Source: Chrysomallon squamiferum (taxonomy: Eukaryota; Mollusca; Gastropoda; Neomphalida; Peltospiridae). Taken from it: a stretch of DNA of 52,500 bases. This document shows positions 24,434 through 37,374 of the stretch, piece by piece. Numbering within the stretch: position 1 is the stretch's first letter; each line of letters starts with the position of its first letter. The translations under genes and the position numbers were made by a program. The stretch is from positions 1,060,001-1,112,500 of the forward strand of contig CM022670.1 in NCBI GenBank assembly GCA_012295275.1, given 5' to 3'. The notes below the pieces were generated by a model. It made no database searches. It was not told the origin of the DNA and saw only the letters and a list, made by a program, of their open reading frames with translations.

Positions 24434-26571
24434 ACCGATTTTAAGATATTTTCCAAAAAACTGACTAGAAAATTAATTTTTGATACAAGTAGCTTTAAAG
24501 TTTGAATCGTTAACAATAACAGAGCTAAGTGATTAATTTCCTGTTCCAATCAACTACGTCTTAATAATTAGCATTTCGTTTTAGCAGAAACTTGCTACAT
24601 TTCCCCTTTATTTTAGAGTCACGTTTTACAACCAATTTCCATACAAAACGACACACCCCACAAGCAACTGTTAGACATTGTGGGTTCGATCGTATGCGAC
24701 CTTCACTTCTTGAAACTTTAAATGCAACATGTGACAGCCTTTATAGCCCGGAATTGATTTCCTTTTTAAATATTTTTATTTTATTTAAATTTTTTTTTTT
24801 TTTAATTTTAAAAATTATTTATATAAATTTTCAAATGTACTGACTGCATCGATTTCTGAAAGTTTCTGACTAACAGTTCGGTGTTCGTCCTACATTTGTT
24901 TTAAAGTACTGATATAAACGTATCTTTAAACAACAACAACTATAAAGGAAACAAAAGGTATATCAGCTAAAACAGCAGCAATTCCTACTACAACAAAATA
25001 TTTTTAAAGTCTATGTGACACACGTAAAAACCAACAAAACTAAAAATGTATTCGCTAATTCAATAATACTCCAGAATTCTTTTTGAAAATTCCACTAGAA
25101 AACAGAATGCTATTCACATAGATTCCATACAAAATTCCAGTAAATTACGATTGTGTAAGTGCTCAGAAATTAATGTTGTAGAGGAAATATATACAATCAG
25201 TATATCTGTCTGTTTATCTGTCTCTTTGTCTATATCTATCTCTCTATGTCTCTGTCTATCTGTCTGTCTGTCTTTCAGTCTATCTGTTTAAATATTTTAT
25301 ATTTGAATGTTATATTTATTCTAATTTAAAACACCACTATATGAAATATTATTACTGGAAACAACCAACTTGTAAACTGATGCTACTTCTAACACTATAA
25401 AACTTCAAAGAAAAGCAAAATATATTGATTTTTTCATTTTTTCTCAGTATTTAAAAAAAAATTTGAAATTGTTTTTGATGTTGATATTTGATCATTTATA
25501 TCTGTAAATCTTAGAATTCAGTTTTTACTAAACGCGGAATATCTTAACTCGGCATTTTAAAACTACTACATTTGCGACTCGTTAAAGTAATAACGTTGCT
25601 GTGGGTGTAGTCAGGTACAACGCCAACACTGCACCACTGTTTCAGTAGATGACTTTATCCTCGTCCTCTGACATGTTGTATACATTATTTTCTTTTAACC
25701 CTGAAAGAGTCAGGTAAACAAAATAAAAATTTGTTCAGTATCACATCGTCATAAAGTCTAATTACTTTCATCGTAAAAGAATTATATATATATATATACA
25801 CATCAGACATATGTTACGGATATAAAAACTACATTTTCATTAAATACACAAATTTATCTTTCAGCATGCTTTATAATGCTGAATATTAAAAACTGAAGTC
25901 TATCCATATTTAACAATATGCAGTGAATATCATCTATCGTTATTTGGATCAATACAGGCGTATATATACATTATACATTATAAATATATACAAGTAAGAC
26001 TGTATTACTTATAATTACACAGTGACATAGAACTAAACAATTTTCATAAAAAATACATTTAATTGTCTGGGAAACGGGTGTCTTTGGGCGTCAGACATCG
26101 CCAAGGTTATGTTCATATTATCGACATAAAAGAATAATTTATATAAATACTATGCATATATCAACGTTCATACAGAATGCTTATACAATACACTCCACAA
26201 CAAAAAACACAGCCTCTAATACACGACTTCAGAAATAATGTTCTTACACACAGCGTAAAGTGGTCGTAACTTATTATACTGCACGAACTTTAGACTTAAT
26301 ACAGTTATATTATTACTAGTTACGTTAAATTTACTTTTAGACTATTCTGTATTAATATTACTCTAGTTTTTCATTAACTTTCAAGGTAAAAATGCTTTTA
26401 TTAATTGTATATTTATAGTTATTACCATATTTTAATTGTTAATTAATCTTTATGTAACAAAAAAAAAAAAAAAAGACTAATTACTGATTTTACAAACTCG
26501 TAACTTCTGTCGAATTAAAAATTTCATCAATGTCTAAACTTGTTTTGATCAGGTCACAGAGTGACTCAGTA

Positions 26572-26634
26572 ACACGTAAAATGAGAAGTGCAAAATGCAA
26601 GCACGTGAAAAGCATGCTACGTGTAGTGACGTCA
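26572..26634. promoter_or_regulatory. Cluster of AP-1, E-box and CRE consensus sites
   Basis: TGACTCA (26572-26578), CACGTG (26602-26607) and the full palindrome TGACGTCA (26627-26634) within 63 bp, in the interval between the two divergent aerolysin-like genes. Sequence matches only; enhancer activity is inferred. Confidence 0.3.
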
Positions 26635-26850
26635 TTTTTCGTGTCCGTGCTGGATTAAAACAACAAGTAAAAATACACATCATTAGACATATTACAATAA
26701 TTTAAAATCTCTCTTTGTCGAAATTATTTTCTGATATAGTCGGTTTACGTTCTAGTCAGACGAATTTACAAATAAACAAATAAATAAATAAATAAACAAA
26801 AGATATAAAAAATTAAATTAAGCAGCAACTTCCCTTAGTAATGAATATTA

Positions 26851-26895
<45 letters not shown>

Positions 26896-27491
26896 CCTTT
26901 AACTAAAAATATACAAGTAAATTAATAACATGGTCCCAGATGTTTTGGCAGAATGAGTTTAGCAACTGCAGCACGCATGCGTAAATATTGCTAATTATCA
27001 CACCAATTGAAAATGTTTCATTAGGCCAGTGAAACGAGAACTGTTGAAGTCAGTTTATGTACGTATGTATGACATGTACACACATTTCGCTAATAAGAGG
27101 AACGAAATAGTTAAAACTTAAAACAGGTGAGTTTCTCACATTCTTTTTTTGTTAAAACGAAAATATATAATTTTGAAATTAGTAATGCTTTGTTTTAAAA
27201 TTCAGTGTTGAACGGAACAATACTGACATTGATAGTAACTGTAGCAAAAGGAAAAGACCAGATGTTGGACATAGTCTGCTTCTGCTTGATGTGCTTGTAG
27301 AAGTATTGATTTGTTACAGGTGTTACTAACGTGAAAAACGCCCCTAAATTTATACAGTTTGATAACTCGTTTTAAGATGAAGTTAAACAATAGTTTTAAC
27401 TGATGGTTTTAACCGTTTCGATTTTGTGTATTTTTCAAATCGTTTAAACAACTTTTTAACATCTTTGTAGTTCATTTGAGTTTTTGAATCA

Positions 27492-27493
<2 letters not shown>

Positions 27494-27584
<91 letters not shown>
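27494..27584 (+). repeat. Compound (TG)n(TC)n microsatellite
   Basis: About 20 TG units pass directly into about 25 TC units. Confidence 0.98.
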
Positions 27585-27588
<4 letters not shown>

Positions 27589-28286
27589 GTATGTATATAA
27601 TGTATATATGCCTGTTTTACGTCTGTTTGTCTTGCTGTTTCGCGTGAGGGTGCACGTGTTGTATATGTGTATATATATGCGTATGAATGTTTGTGTGTAT
27701 ATAATATACAGACAAGTGTATATATGTATAGCTTTGTTTCTAGCTATGAATATTCTCTAGTAGAGTTTCTTCACTGTAATTCTCAACATTCTAATTCAGT
27801 CAAGTGTGTGTGTGTGTCTGTGTGTGTCTGTGTGTGGGGGTGGGTGGTTGGGTGTGCGTGTGCAATTTTAAATTATTGTTAAACAATCCTATAATGAACA
27901 ATACAATCGATCTCGCTTATCAAATTTCAACATATTAAAATGGCTGCAGCAAAGTTATAATCAATGAAAAGTGCAGTAGAAAAGCACCTTAAAAATTACG
28001 CGAAAATTGTTGTGGGCTGTACATGCAATACACGTGTACGTTGTTCATTCTCTGTGAGTGCGTGCAGTTATTTTCATTGAGAAATTATGGACCTTTTACA
28101 GTATTGATCGTTCTGCTCATTTAAACTGTTATAATATGTAATTACCGCCATAAGTGAAGTCTTTGTGCTTATTGTAACATAATGGCTTACGTTATTTCAT
28201 TTGACATTATAAAACTAGTTTATATAATGACTCACTGTCGATTTCATTCTGAAAGTGTGTAATAAACTGTTTCATTTTAAATTCAT

Positions 28287-28289
<3 letters not shown>

Positions 28290-28371
<82 letters not shown>
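28290..28371 (+). repeat. (TC)41 microsatellite
   Basis: Perfect TC dinucleotides ending in a T-rich stretch. Confidence 0.98.
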
Positions 28372-28373
<2 letters not shown>

Positions 28374-28962
28374 TTTTTTCTGTGTAATTCTTTATCATGT
28401 GCACGCTATCCTTTCTGCATAGTGCATATGTTTCAGTAACACATGTCTTAAACAACAACAACAACAAACAACTTTTTTGTTTGTTTTTGAATCATCAATT
28501 GTTTTTCTTTTTCGTTACAATTTTTTTTTTTTTTTTCGAATCTAAACTATTCGCCAAAAATGAACATGCATACATAGGAACTTACCTTTCTGCTTGTATG
28601 TCTATCCACAAACTGATACTTACATCCACCAACCTTTCTAAATGTGTAGATCTGTCTTCATAACAATCTGTGTACCTGTCTCCAGTCTGTGTACCTGTTT
28701 GTCAAAAACTTAGTAATCTGTTCTTGTACGTAAAATTTTGGAATGTTGGACGCTTACAAATTATTTTCTTTTGTTCTCGAATACCGTTGATTATCATTTG
28801 TTTGTAGATTAATATTACTGGGAAAAACAACAACCACATGCATAATACACTACGATTAAAGGTATCACGTAGCGAGTATTTGAATCTTGAATATTACTAA
28901 ATACACAAATACACAGTACTTGTAAACTAACGTACGGTATTACCATGCATTCACAAACACAC

Positions 28963-29110
28963 TGACGTAAGATGTTAAAAAAATGACGTAAGGAATTACG
29001 ACTAACGAAAGGTATTGATTATTAGACGGTTAAATGACTCGATATTATTTAATAACTAACATAAATGTTATTTTAGTACGCTGCATTCGACTCGAGTGGT
29101 TGTATATAAG
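28963..29110 (+). promoter_or_regulatory. Promoter of aerolysin-like gene 2 (TATA box, twin TGACGTAAG)
   Basis: TATATAAG at 29103-29110 predicts a start near 29133. Upstream, TGACGTAAG occurs twice (28963-28971 and 28984-28992), 21 bp apart, about two helical turns. The motif is a CRE/C-EBP-ATF type bZIP site. The arrangement suggests inducible transcription. Confidence 0.55.
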
Positions 29111-29132
29111 TTGGTTTATGTGTTTGTACGTT

Positions 29133-29233
29133 GAGGCTAAAATATCAAAGTCTGGATCTACGAGTGTGTAACTTGAGAATTCAGCTTACTGCAATTGTTT
29201 TAACCTTTGTTTTTATATCCTACAAGTTTTAAA
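29133..29233 (+). other. Predicted 5' UTR exon of aerolysin-like gene 2
   Basis: From the predicted TATA-dependent start to the donor AAA|GTAAGTATA at 29234. It contains no ATG. Confidence 0.5.
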
Positions 29234-30131
29234 GTAAGTATAACATACACATTTAAAAAAAAATATATATATTAAAAATTATTTGAATTAAAAAAAAAAT
29301 AATAATAATAATTACACACAGTTCAGACAACTGGTGAATAATTAACTTTAATTAAATGCCGACATGAGAACTGACATTTATTTGGCATAATTCTTCTGGG
29401 TTATTAATACTGTTACAAATACAGTTGCTGCTACAATTAATTTATATTATCACTATTATTAATATGGATGTTTGTTTCGGTATTAATATTATTACTGTTA
29501 TTATGAAATGGTGTACTATTTATAATGCAGCACTTTAACCTTGATACGGAAACTAGACTGTATATTATAACAAACTCTTCACAACACATCGACCGCTCAG
29601 TCAGAACATACGATATTTGATTTCCACTGATAAATGTGGTGTTCTGTATGTACATATATTTAATATAGACCATGATTAATATATCGCAAGAAAACAATAG
29701 GAGATGAGTCATGGAAAACTGAACAACAGACTGAAATAATCACTGCAAAGAGAAAGACTCAGTGGTGTGTCTGTGTATCTAAATTCGTGTGACGGGCTGT
29801 GTATCATGTATGTGTTGTATACGTTTATGTCATTATGTGTCGGTGTGTGTGCGTGCTTCCGTGCATATAACGTACATAATATATATTGTGTAAATGTGTA
29901 TACGTTTGTTTATTTATGTTTGTACATTCGTATGTTTGCATTCATGCATGCATGCATATTTGATGTACATTGTGCGTATTTTATATAAGTGCTGAATGCA
30001 TTTTTGCACATGTATCTATGTATGTGTGTGTATATATATGTGTCAGTATAACTTTTTTATAACCTATACTTATATATTACTTGATGTATTTTGTCACAAA
30101 CTAAGTGTTGCTGGGTTGTTTTTATTTTCAG
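29234..30131 (+). other. Predicted 5' UTR intron of aerolysin-like gene 2
   Basis: 898 bp from donor GTAAGTATA to acceptor TTTTATTTTCAG, both close to consensus. The acceptor is 23 nt before the start codon. The interior is AT-rich with GT-rich patches near 29840-29950; no gene seen. Confidence 0.55.
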
Positions 30132-30154
30132 ACAGCAAGAACTAAGAGCTAAAC

Positions 30155-31090
30155 ATGACTTCAGATCAGGTTCTTGAGCTGGACAAGCTGATCGGGAAAC
30201 ACGCCTGGAAGATTTTGGTTGCGCGTAGCGGTTTCTTCCGCCGCCTGTTCCTGAACGAGGCTGAGTGCTACCCGGAGATAGACTGGAAGTCGCTGGAGGT
30301 GGAACACAACATAATGAAGTTCAGCCAGAGGCCGCTCAACAAGTCGTACGACACGGCGTGGGGCAAGATCACCACCGGCTCCAAGTGGGTCCCGCTGTAC
30401 TCGTGCGACTTCGAGAACACGACCGAAACGAAACAGGTGCACTCGTTCCGCGGACACCGAGACACGACGTCGTGGGTGGCGGTGGAGCTCACTCAGTGCT
30501 ACACCGTCGACAGGGACGTGGGCATCGAGGTGCACCTCCCCGTCAGCTACGTCAAGCTCCGCGCCGGCCGCGACAATACGATGAACGTGAACAAGATGAA
30601 AGGTCAGGTGTTTAAGGAGATCGTCGCATTTGAGGTCAACTCCCAGATCGAGGTCAGTCCCGGTTGGAAAGCGCATGCGCAGCTTCTGGCTTGCGAAGAC
30701 TGTCAGAGAATCGATTTCGAAGTTAGGACGAGTCTGAGTGTTAAAAAAGATAAACTTCCGGTAACCTTCAAAAGGAAGGCCGATAACTCTGTCGCGTACA
30801 AAGTGGATATATTCAACCTGTGCGACGCATTCAAATCTGTGGAGCAAGGGGGACAACTGGAAGAGACTGAATCTGACGTCGTGCAGGTACTCATGGAGTC
30901 GTCGGTTGACGACCAGGGAAACGAGAAGAGTTCTACGAGCATCCAGTTAATCACCCGCGGCATCTGCACCAGCGTCACTTGGTCCGATCAAAAAGTGGAT
31001 ATAAAAACCCAGCCTCTGAACGCGAGCAATGGCCCCCTCAAAGGTCGAGATGTCATCCTTGGCGACAACGGACTGCCTAGTAATGCTTAG
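30155..31090 (+). CDS. Aerolysin-like (ETX/MTX2-type) pore-former-fold protein, second paralogue
   Basis: 311 residues in one coding exon; start context AAAC before ATG is good. No signal peptide and no lipidation motif. The N-terminal region (7-50) shares W18 and W44 and a W-x-x-LE pattern with the paralogue at 11236-12171. FENTT (86-90), the central strands and IEVHLP (124-129) then align with FDNTS and IDIKLP there without gaps, and IEVSP (165-169) takes the place of the aerolysin-family strand before domain 3. The C-terminal half differs: residues 230-311 are acidic, then Ser/Gly/Asn-rich. The insertion-hairpin region is less Ser/Thr-rich and more charged (HRD, VDRD, RAGRD) than in paralogue 1, so its ability to insert in membranes is doubtful. 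The coding DNA is markedly GC-rich in an AT-rich setting. The family call rests on the paralogue and strand pattern, not a search; an intracellular role is inferred from the lack of a signal peptide. Confidence 0.72.
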   Translation: MTSDQVLELDKLIGKHAWKILVARSGFFRRLFLNEAECYPEIDWKSLEVEHNIMKFSQRPLNKSYDTAWGKITTGSKWVPLYSCDFENTTETKQVHSFRGHRDTTSWVAVELTQCYTVDRDVGIEVHLPVSYVKLRAGRDNTMNVNKMKGQVFKEIVAFEVNSQIEVSPGWKAHAQLLACEDCQRIDFEVRTSLSVKKDKLPVTFKRKADNSVAYKVDIFNLCDAFKSVEQGGQLEETESDVVQVLMESSVDDQGNEKSSTSIQLITRGICTSVTWSDQKVDIKTQPLNASNGPLKGRDVILGDNGLPSNA

Positions 31091-31832
31091 TGGTAGCTCA
31101 GCCGCTGCAGAATTTTTCTCCAAACAGTCACCGACAACGTTGAACGGTTACCAGATCACACGTACCTGTAATTATTCAAAAATCTGTAATATATTGTTAT
31201 TATTATGAACGTTTCCGAAGTCTTTTACGGATAGACCGTATGCTTGTATTTTTATAAAGATGATCTGGTTGACCTTATTTTATCTGGATGTAATGATATG
31301 ACTAACATTTGTTTTTGATCTATTCTTTGTATAAGAGTATACGACATTATTTTAAAATGTTAATAATTGCATCATCTACCCGGGATTGTTGCGTCTTCCT
31401 TTTCGGAATCAGTCTGAATCTGAAGAGTTCCGCACATTTGCAGAAAACTCACTGATGTAACAAACTTGAACATTATGATGACACTTCCAGATGATCATAT
31501 GCTAACAATGTGATGCATTTGAAGGTACGTTCATTTAGACCTACACGAAGCTGCGTACATATGAAGATGTCAACAAACACTTGTACAAGATGTAAAACAA
31601 CCTGTATGGTACACTAAAGAAATCTCTACGTCATCAAACGATGTCCATGTTGTACATGTATGTACATATTCACCTATAACCAGAAATTGTTCATATGCTA
31701 TATTTAAATATCAATATTATATGTACTTACACGTGCATGCTCATGCACGTAAACGATGCACATATACATGAAGCAGTTTTAGGTTTTTAATCAATATTAA
31801 ATAATAGTAGTAATAGAAATAATATTAATAAT

Positions 31833-31838
31833 AATAAA
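31833..31838 (+). terminator. Candidate polyadenylation signal AATAAA for aerolysin-like gene 2
   Basis: First AATAAA seen after the stop codon, about 740 nt downstream, inside an AAT-rich stretch. A variant signal closer to the stop may be used instead. Confidence 0.3.
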
Positions 31839-33115
31839 ATCCTCATATTGTAACCGACAAGTTTTACCAAAGCAGAATGACAAACATACTTAACCAGTAA
31901 CAAGTCTTGTTAAATGTTTTTTATTCTGATAACTCGGTTAACCAAACGTATTTGAATACTGTAATTAGACGTAATCTGTATATTTCTACTTTCGTTACAG
32001 CTTTGTTGTTTTTATGTTATTGTTTTAATTAAATATATAAATATATACCACTCTCTTTCTACTAGTCTGTTGTATTTTAATACTTGCCTTGTATATAAAC
32101 ATATGTACAATAAGTAATAAAAAAAGAAAAAGATGTGACATCTATTACATACAAACATACATACATACATACATACATACATACATACACATACACACAC
32201 ATACAAACATACTTATATTAATTCATACATACATACCGTTACTGTCACTACCACAACCACAACAACAACCACTACTGTTACATCTGCTGCTAACAATAAT
32301 TATATCGAGAGTAACAAAACAGTAATAATAATTCCTGGTATCATCATCATGTTGAAATCTGTTTATTTATTTATTTAATTTTTAAACTTACAAAGTGAAA
32401 CACTTTAAGGGGTATAAAACAAAGAAAAACCAGCCAAACAAACAAAACAATTCACCAGTATTTTTGTTATTATTTTTTAAATTATTATTCACCAAATGGG
32501 GGTTCTCGGCTAGAGCAAAACACCACATAAGAACAAGTCCACCAAAAGTTGTAATAAAACAAAACTTCATCTTGTAATTAACAAGCTTTTAAATCTTGGG
32601 GATGTTTGATCTCGACTGTTCGGTACAGTTTTTAACATTAACTGCGATGTTTGTTATCTTTGTCAGTTGACGTGTACTGTTACTTAACAACAGAATACTT
32701 ACACGTGCACAGAGATGTTCGTAGACCAGTTCTGCGGGTGTCGTTAGAACATTTATGATAAACTAGCTTCCTAACAGAACTTGTACGTGCTGATGTTAAA
32801 ATATAATGAATGTAACATAAATAGTAATTATCAAATTTTACTTGCCATTGTCAGATATCTATAGAAATAAACTTCAGTTAATATGGATCTCATATTATTT
32901 AACGCCCCATTGAATAATTCATTGATATTTCGGAATGGGCAGGTTCGTTAGTTCGTTATATTGGTGCGGTTTCAAATGTGACTTAAACCGGTGAATATAA
33001 TAATTGTTTACTGTGACGATGTGTGCCAGATGCAACATGCAAGCATGCGTCCTAGACTCTTCTGTTATGTCTAGTGTCTTACAGAACTGAACATGTGTGC
33101 TGCGAACATCATTTT

Positions 33116-33138
33116 TACATACATACATGCATATATAG

Positions 33139-33171
<33 letters not shown>

Positions 33172-33181
33172 CAAATCCTAA

Positions 33182-33212
<31 letters not shown>

Positions 33213-33260
33213 CATATACATATATACACACACATATATACATATACATACATACATAGA
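33116..33260 (+). repeat. CATA and TA arrays
   Basis: ACAT units, then a TA run (about 33182-33205), then more ACATA units. Confidence 0.93.
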
Positions 33261-33560
33261 TATATACATTTTACCTGAAATATACTTCATTAATTAATAC
33301 AGATTACCTGAAACGTTTAGAATGTTACAATAAATTTAGAGTTATGGTGGTATTTGTTAAAAGATACAATTAAAATTTTTACTTTTTATTTTTCTCACTG
33401 CTGCAAGAGCATATCTGTATGTTCTCAACATTACGACAGAGAATTCTTGTCCCCAAAAACCTTAATCTGAAAACGAAGTTCTTTACAACAATGATAGTTT
33501 CCTTCAGTTTTTGTACAGGTAAATACATACAGTATTATAGTTCACAGAGAACAATTCTTG

Positions 33561-33566
33561 TTTATT
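33561..33566 (-). terminator. Candidate polyadenylation signal AATAAA for the TLR gene
   Basis: Minus-strand AATAAA about 310 nt past the TLR stop; a second lies near 33385. Confidence 0.4.
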
Positions 33567-33873
33567 ACAGATCAACTCACTACAATAATAATAATAATAA
33601 TAATAAATGTTTAATTCGTTCATTTTACGACTTTTACATCGTGACGTTTTGATTGTTCATTGAGCTATTGCTTGTCGTTGAGTATCTGTTCTCGGATAGT
33701 CTGGAGTTTTTTACTTCTGCTCGCAGTTTTCTTTCGTTTATATACAAGTAGCCCAAGCATCCTCTGGCGAAGAACGGCTCACTCGCTGCTTGTCACACTG
33801 ATATCCGTTCAAGTGTCCGTCTCTGCTGTTTTCCGCCAGAACATAGTCTGGCTAATAAACGAGGAAGACATTA

Positions 33874-36800
33874 TTAAGTTATAAGACGAACGAAAGCTTC
33901 CCAAGACTCATCATTATCTTCATCCGGAATTGGAATAATTCTGTCTTCGTCCACAACACACAGAATACAGTTTGGAATCTCACAAGCTCGTTTGCTCTCT
34001 CTTAGAATGATGAGTCGGGAAGGAGTTTGCCATGTCACCACGCCGATTCCAACTTGAATTTTATACCACGACCACATATCGTCCAAGTAATTTTCTGTAA
34101 AAAGAAAAACAGTTTTCCAGCTGTTGTTTATTGCAAACATTACAGCTTCAGCGATACATTCTCCCGGTACGGAGTTGCGGTCGTGTAAGTACACAGTGTA
34201 GCCGTAGTCTTTTTCTAAGTTTTTTCCTATATCGAGACAAGCTCGTCGCCAGTCGTGTTCAGCGTAGCAGAGACAAACATCAAACATGAAATCTTTTCTC
34301 GTTGGACACATTGCACATTTTCGAAGGAAATTTTTAAAGAAATATATTAATTGTGTTTTATGTTTAATCACGAAGAAAAACAACACGGGACCTAATGCCG
34401 TAAATAAAATCATTGGAAGAGCAATCATAAACCAGGTCCACCCAATACAACTTTGCCATAACTGTTCAGCGTTGTAGTCCATCACAGAAACAAGCGACCC
34501 GTTTTCAATGGCGCAGAAGTATGATTTTCTGTTAACTGTATAATTATTATCTTGTAGCCAAGAAAGGAACAACACACTTTCCCCACAAATGCAGATGAGT
34601 CTGTTTTGTGACAAATCGAATGTAAACTTTTTCTCAAGATGACGTTTGTCCAGTGACCTGGTCGTCGATTCTTTGAGGTAACTGATTTTGTTGCGATCCA
34701 GTTTTAACGAGAGCAAGTTTGGACAGGTGTTAATGTCGAAAGGAATAGTAATGAATTTGTTGTTTGATAAATTCAGAATCTGAAGATTAGGATTGTCTTT
34801 AAATATATCTCGTGGAAGATGGCTAATTTTGTTACCAGAAATATCTAGAAAAACTAGATTTGTAAGATTCTGAAGCAGTCGTCTGCCACAAGTATAGAAA
34901 TAATCATTAGGAAGTGATACGTCATTCAAGTACAGGTTTTCCCAAACTTGGGAATGTGTCTAAAAATGAAACTGCAAGTGTCATATGATTATTGTTTCCA
35001 AGTTTTAACGTTGTTAAGTTATTTAGACGTCTTAAACTACCTTCTAATCCCATGTATTCAAACTTCTGCAGTGACAGTGTCTTTAAATCATTGTCAGCTA
35101 AAACTGCCAGGTTTCTGAAAATATAAAAGTGTGACGAAATAGCATCCAAAATTAATGTACGTAATGGGATAATGTCTAGAAACAGCTCGGTATTCGTAAA
35201 GAAGGGTACATTTCTTTGAATCAACATGTTTTTATTTTTATTTTTACCTGGATGAAAGCAAAAAAATCCAGACAAATCAAGATATTCCATCTTCTTGAAG
35301 TTCGAGAACATGGCCAATATTTGATAGGGACTGTACATATAATCGCCAAATAACGCGTTATCGTGTGCATCAAATCTTTTAATACATTCAGCGAGCTTAT
35401 TCTTTGTAAGTAAACTTGATACGTTAATATACAGAAGATGATTTTCCGAAATATCTAATTCTGAGACACAGATGTTTTCTAAATACATCAGATTTTCTAA
35501 AAGAAGTTGTTGATCATTTATCATTTTGGTAATTTTAACTTCTGACAACTTCACATTTCGGAAATTTAAAGTGGACATGTTGAATCCTTGCAAACCATAA
35601 AGTGAAAGTAGGGCACCATGCATACCAAGGTGACTGGTGCCTTCTAAATTAAGGTTTTTTAGATGTTTTAAAGGGGCAAACGCATTTGCTTGTATTTTTG
35701 AAATATTAGTACAATACGATAAGTCTAAACTTGTTAAGTTTGTAGAGGTAAACGCTGACAATGACTCATTAGATACGACACTAATGTTACAGTTAGCAGA
35801 TTTCCCCGATAAATTTAACAGTCTGAGCCCAACCAACGATTCGAATCCAGAAGGAAAAAACACATTTGGAAAACTGTCTATCGTCAGTTCTTGTAGATTC
35901 TGCAAGGATTGGAATATCTCATCAGGGTACTCTCCATTTTCGCTGTTAAAAGCTATGTTTAGGGTTTGTAGGTTGGTCAAAGATCTGAACACGGATTTTG
36001 GGAAAGATTTGTAATCATATTTCAAACTGTTAGAACTCAGATCAAGAGTGTTGAGGTTTTGACAAAACACGAATACATTCTTCGGTAGAAGTTTCAAACT
36101 GTTTCCAGAAAGGTTCAGATACTCAAGTGAAGAGTAGTTGAAATCTTCAGGGTTTAAGATTAATGTATTACCACTGAGATCCAAGGCTACTATGTCCTTG
36201 TTGAGCCTGGGAACACGTTGTAGATTTCTCCCGTGACAGTCAGCAAATAAACCTCCGTATCCTGTTGAGTTCGTAATGGAACAATTAACTGGTGCATTCC
36301 CAGTTGTAGCTAATGCTGCAGAAACCACAGATAGTCCCAGGAGCGTTAAAACCTGAATAAATACCAAATTGTTATTAGAAAATTTCCTTCCTGAAATAAT
36401 TATTTGAATGCATCGAGAATATTTCATTTTTAATTTGCATCGATTACAACACATTATATGACATTACGATGTAAATTTTTAAATAACAACACATATCAAT
36501 AATTTTTACTGAAGTTGACAATGATGCAAAAGTGACGAGAAAATATTTAAATTATTAACATCCGGGTCTTATTACTGGGGTCGGAAATCGATTTTTAGTT
36601 TTTTCATTGACTTGGAAGGAGAAATAAATAAAAAAACATGTAGATAGGTTTGACACCCGTCATGTTTATAGTTCCTTTTGTCATTTGGTTGCTGAAAATA
36701 TGGTAACCCTAGATATTATTGAATCCTAAATGTTTAAAGTGGGCCATCGGTCATTGTTTAATTTCAAAAATCGAATACTGAAGTGGCAACAACAGATTAA

Positions 36801-37337
36801 AAGGACGAAAATTATCAAATCAATTACATAAATCTGTTTTCTCTGTTTTGTTCAATCATTCACAAAAACACATGTTTGACTCGTTGAGAACAAGTCTGAG
36901 TTCAAGTCAATTCATAAATGTCCTGTATCACAACAAAACATATACTGTTGGTTCTGTTCAACTAGTGGATACTTAAGATGTTTTGTTTGTTTGTTTGTCA
37001 GCCCAGTTGCTCGGGTTACGTGATAAAGTAAAACTAGTAAAACAGCTCATTTGACTGCGGTGTCAAAACACTGCTGCTGTATCAGTCTGTGTGAACATTT
37101 AGCTGCCTAAACATTCCTAATTTATTCTCCTAATTCGTTTCACGTGGAATACACTCACTCTCCAAGCTGTAATTAAACTGTGCTAGTTCTCATTTTGAGT
37201 ATTACTATCAGTTCTTTGAGTTAATAAAACCGTATTTTTGTTGTGTTTGTGTGTGTGGAACTGTAGGCTGAAAAAAAATCTCTGACAAAAAAAAAAAAAA
37301 AAAAATAATAATAATAATAAAAAAAGAAGAAGAAGAA

Positions 37338-37374
<37 letters not shown>

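Larger units (their letters stand above)
21524..29100. other. Repeat-rich DNA downstream of the PAN exon; possible intron, no firm exon
   Basis: Begins with degenerate ACT/CTG triplets (21524-21830), then a T tract (21930-21956), AAAG and AAAC arrays (22077-22260), four long CT/GA tracts (22608-22691, 24345-24431, 27494-27584, 28290-28371), AAT (23243-23307) and an A tract near 26855-26893. A small cluster of bZIP and E-box sites sits at 26572-26634. I found no exon clearly continuing the PAN gene. Confidence 0.55.
31091..33560. other. 3' UTR and intergenic DNA between aerolysin-like gene 2 and the TLR gene
   Basis: AT-rich. Contains a CATA array (32150-32190), a trace of CAA/ACT triplets (32240-32300) and CATA/TA arrays (33116-33260). 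Some plus-strand short open frames occur but none with clear coding character. Confidence 0.6.

Noticed and set aside
30161-30856. 231-codon antisense open frame and other overlapping frames over aerolysin-like gene 2
   Set aside because: Shadow frames produced by the GC-rich third positions of the real coding exon.
33419-33652. Plus-strand frame with a donor GTAAAT at 33521
   Set aside because: Weak acceptor and no recognisable domain; overlaps the likely TLR 3' UTR. Not supported enough to list.
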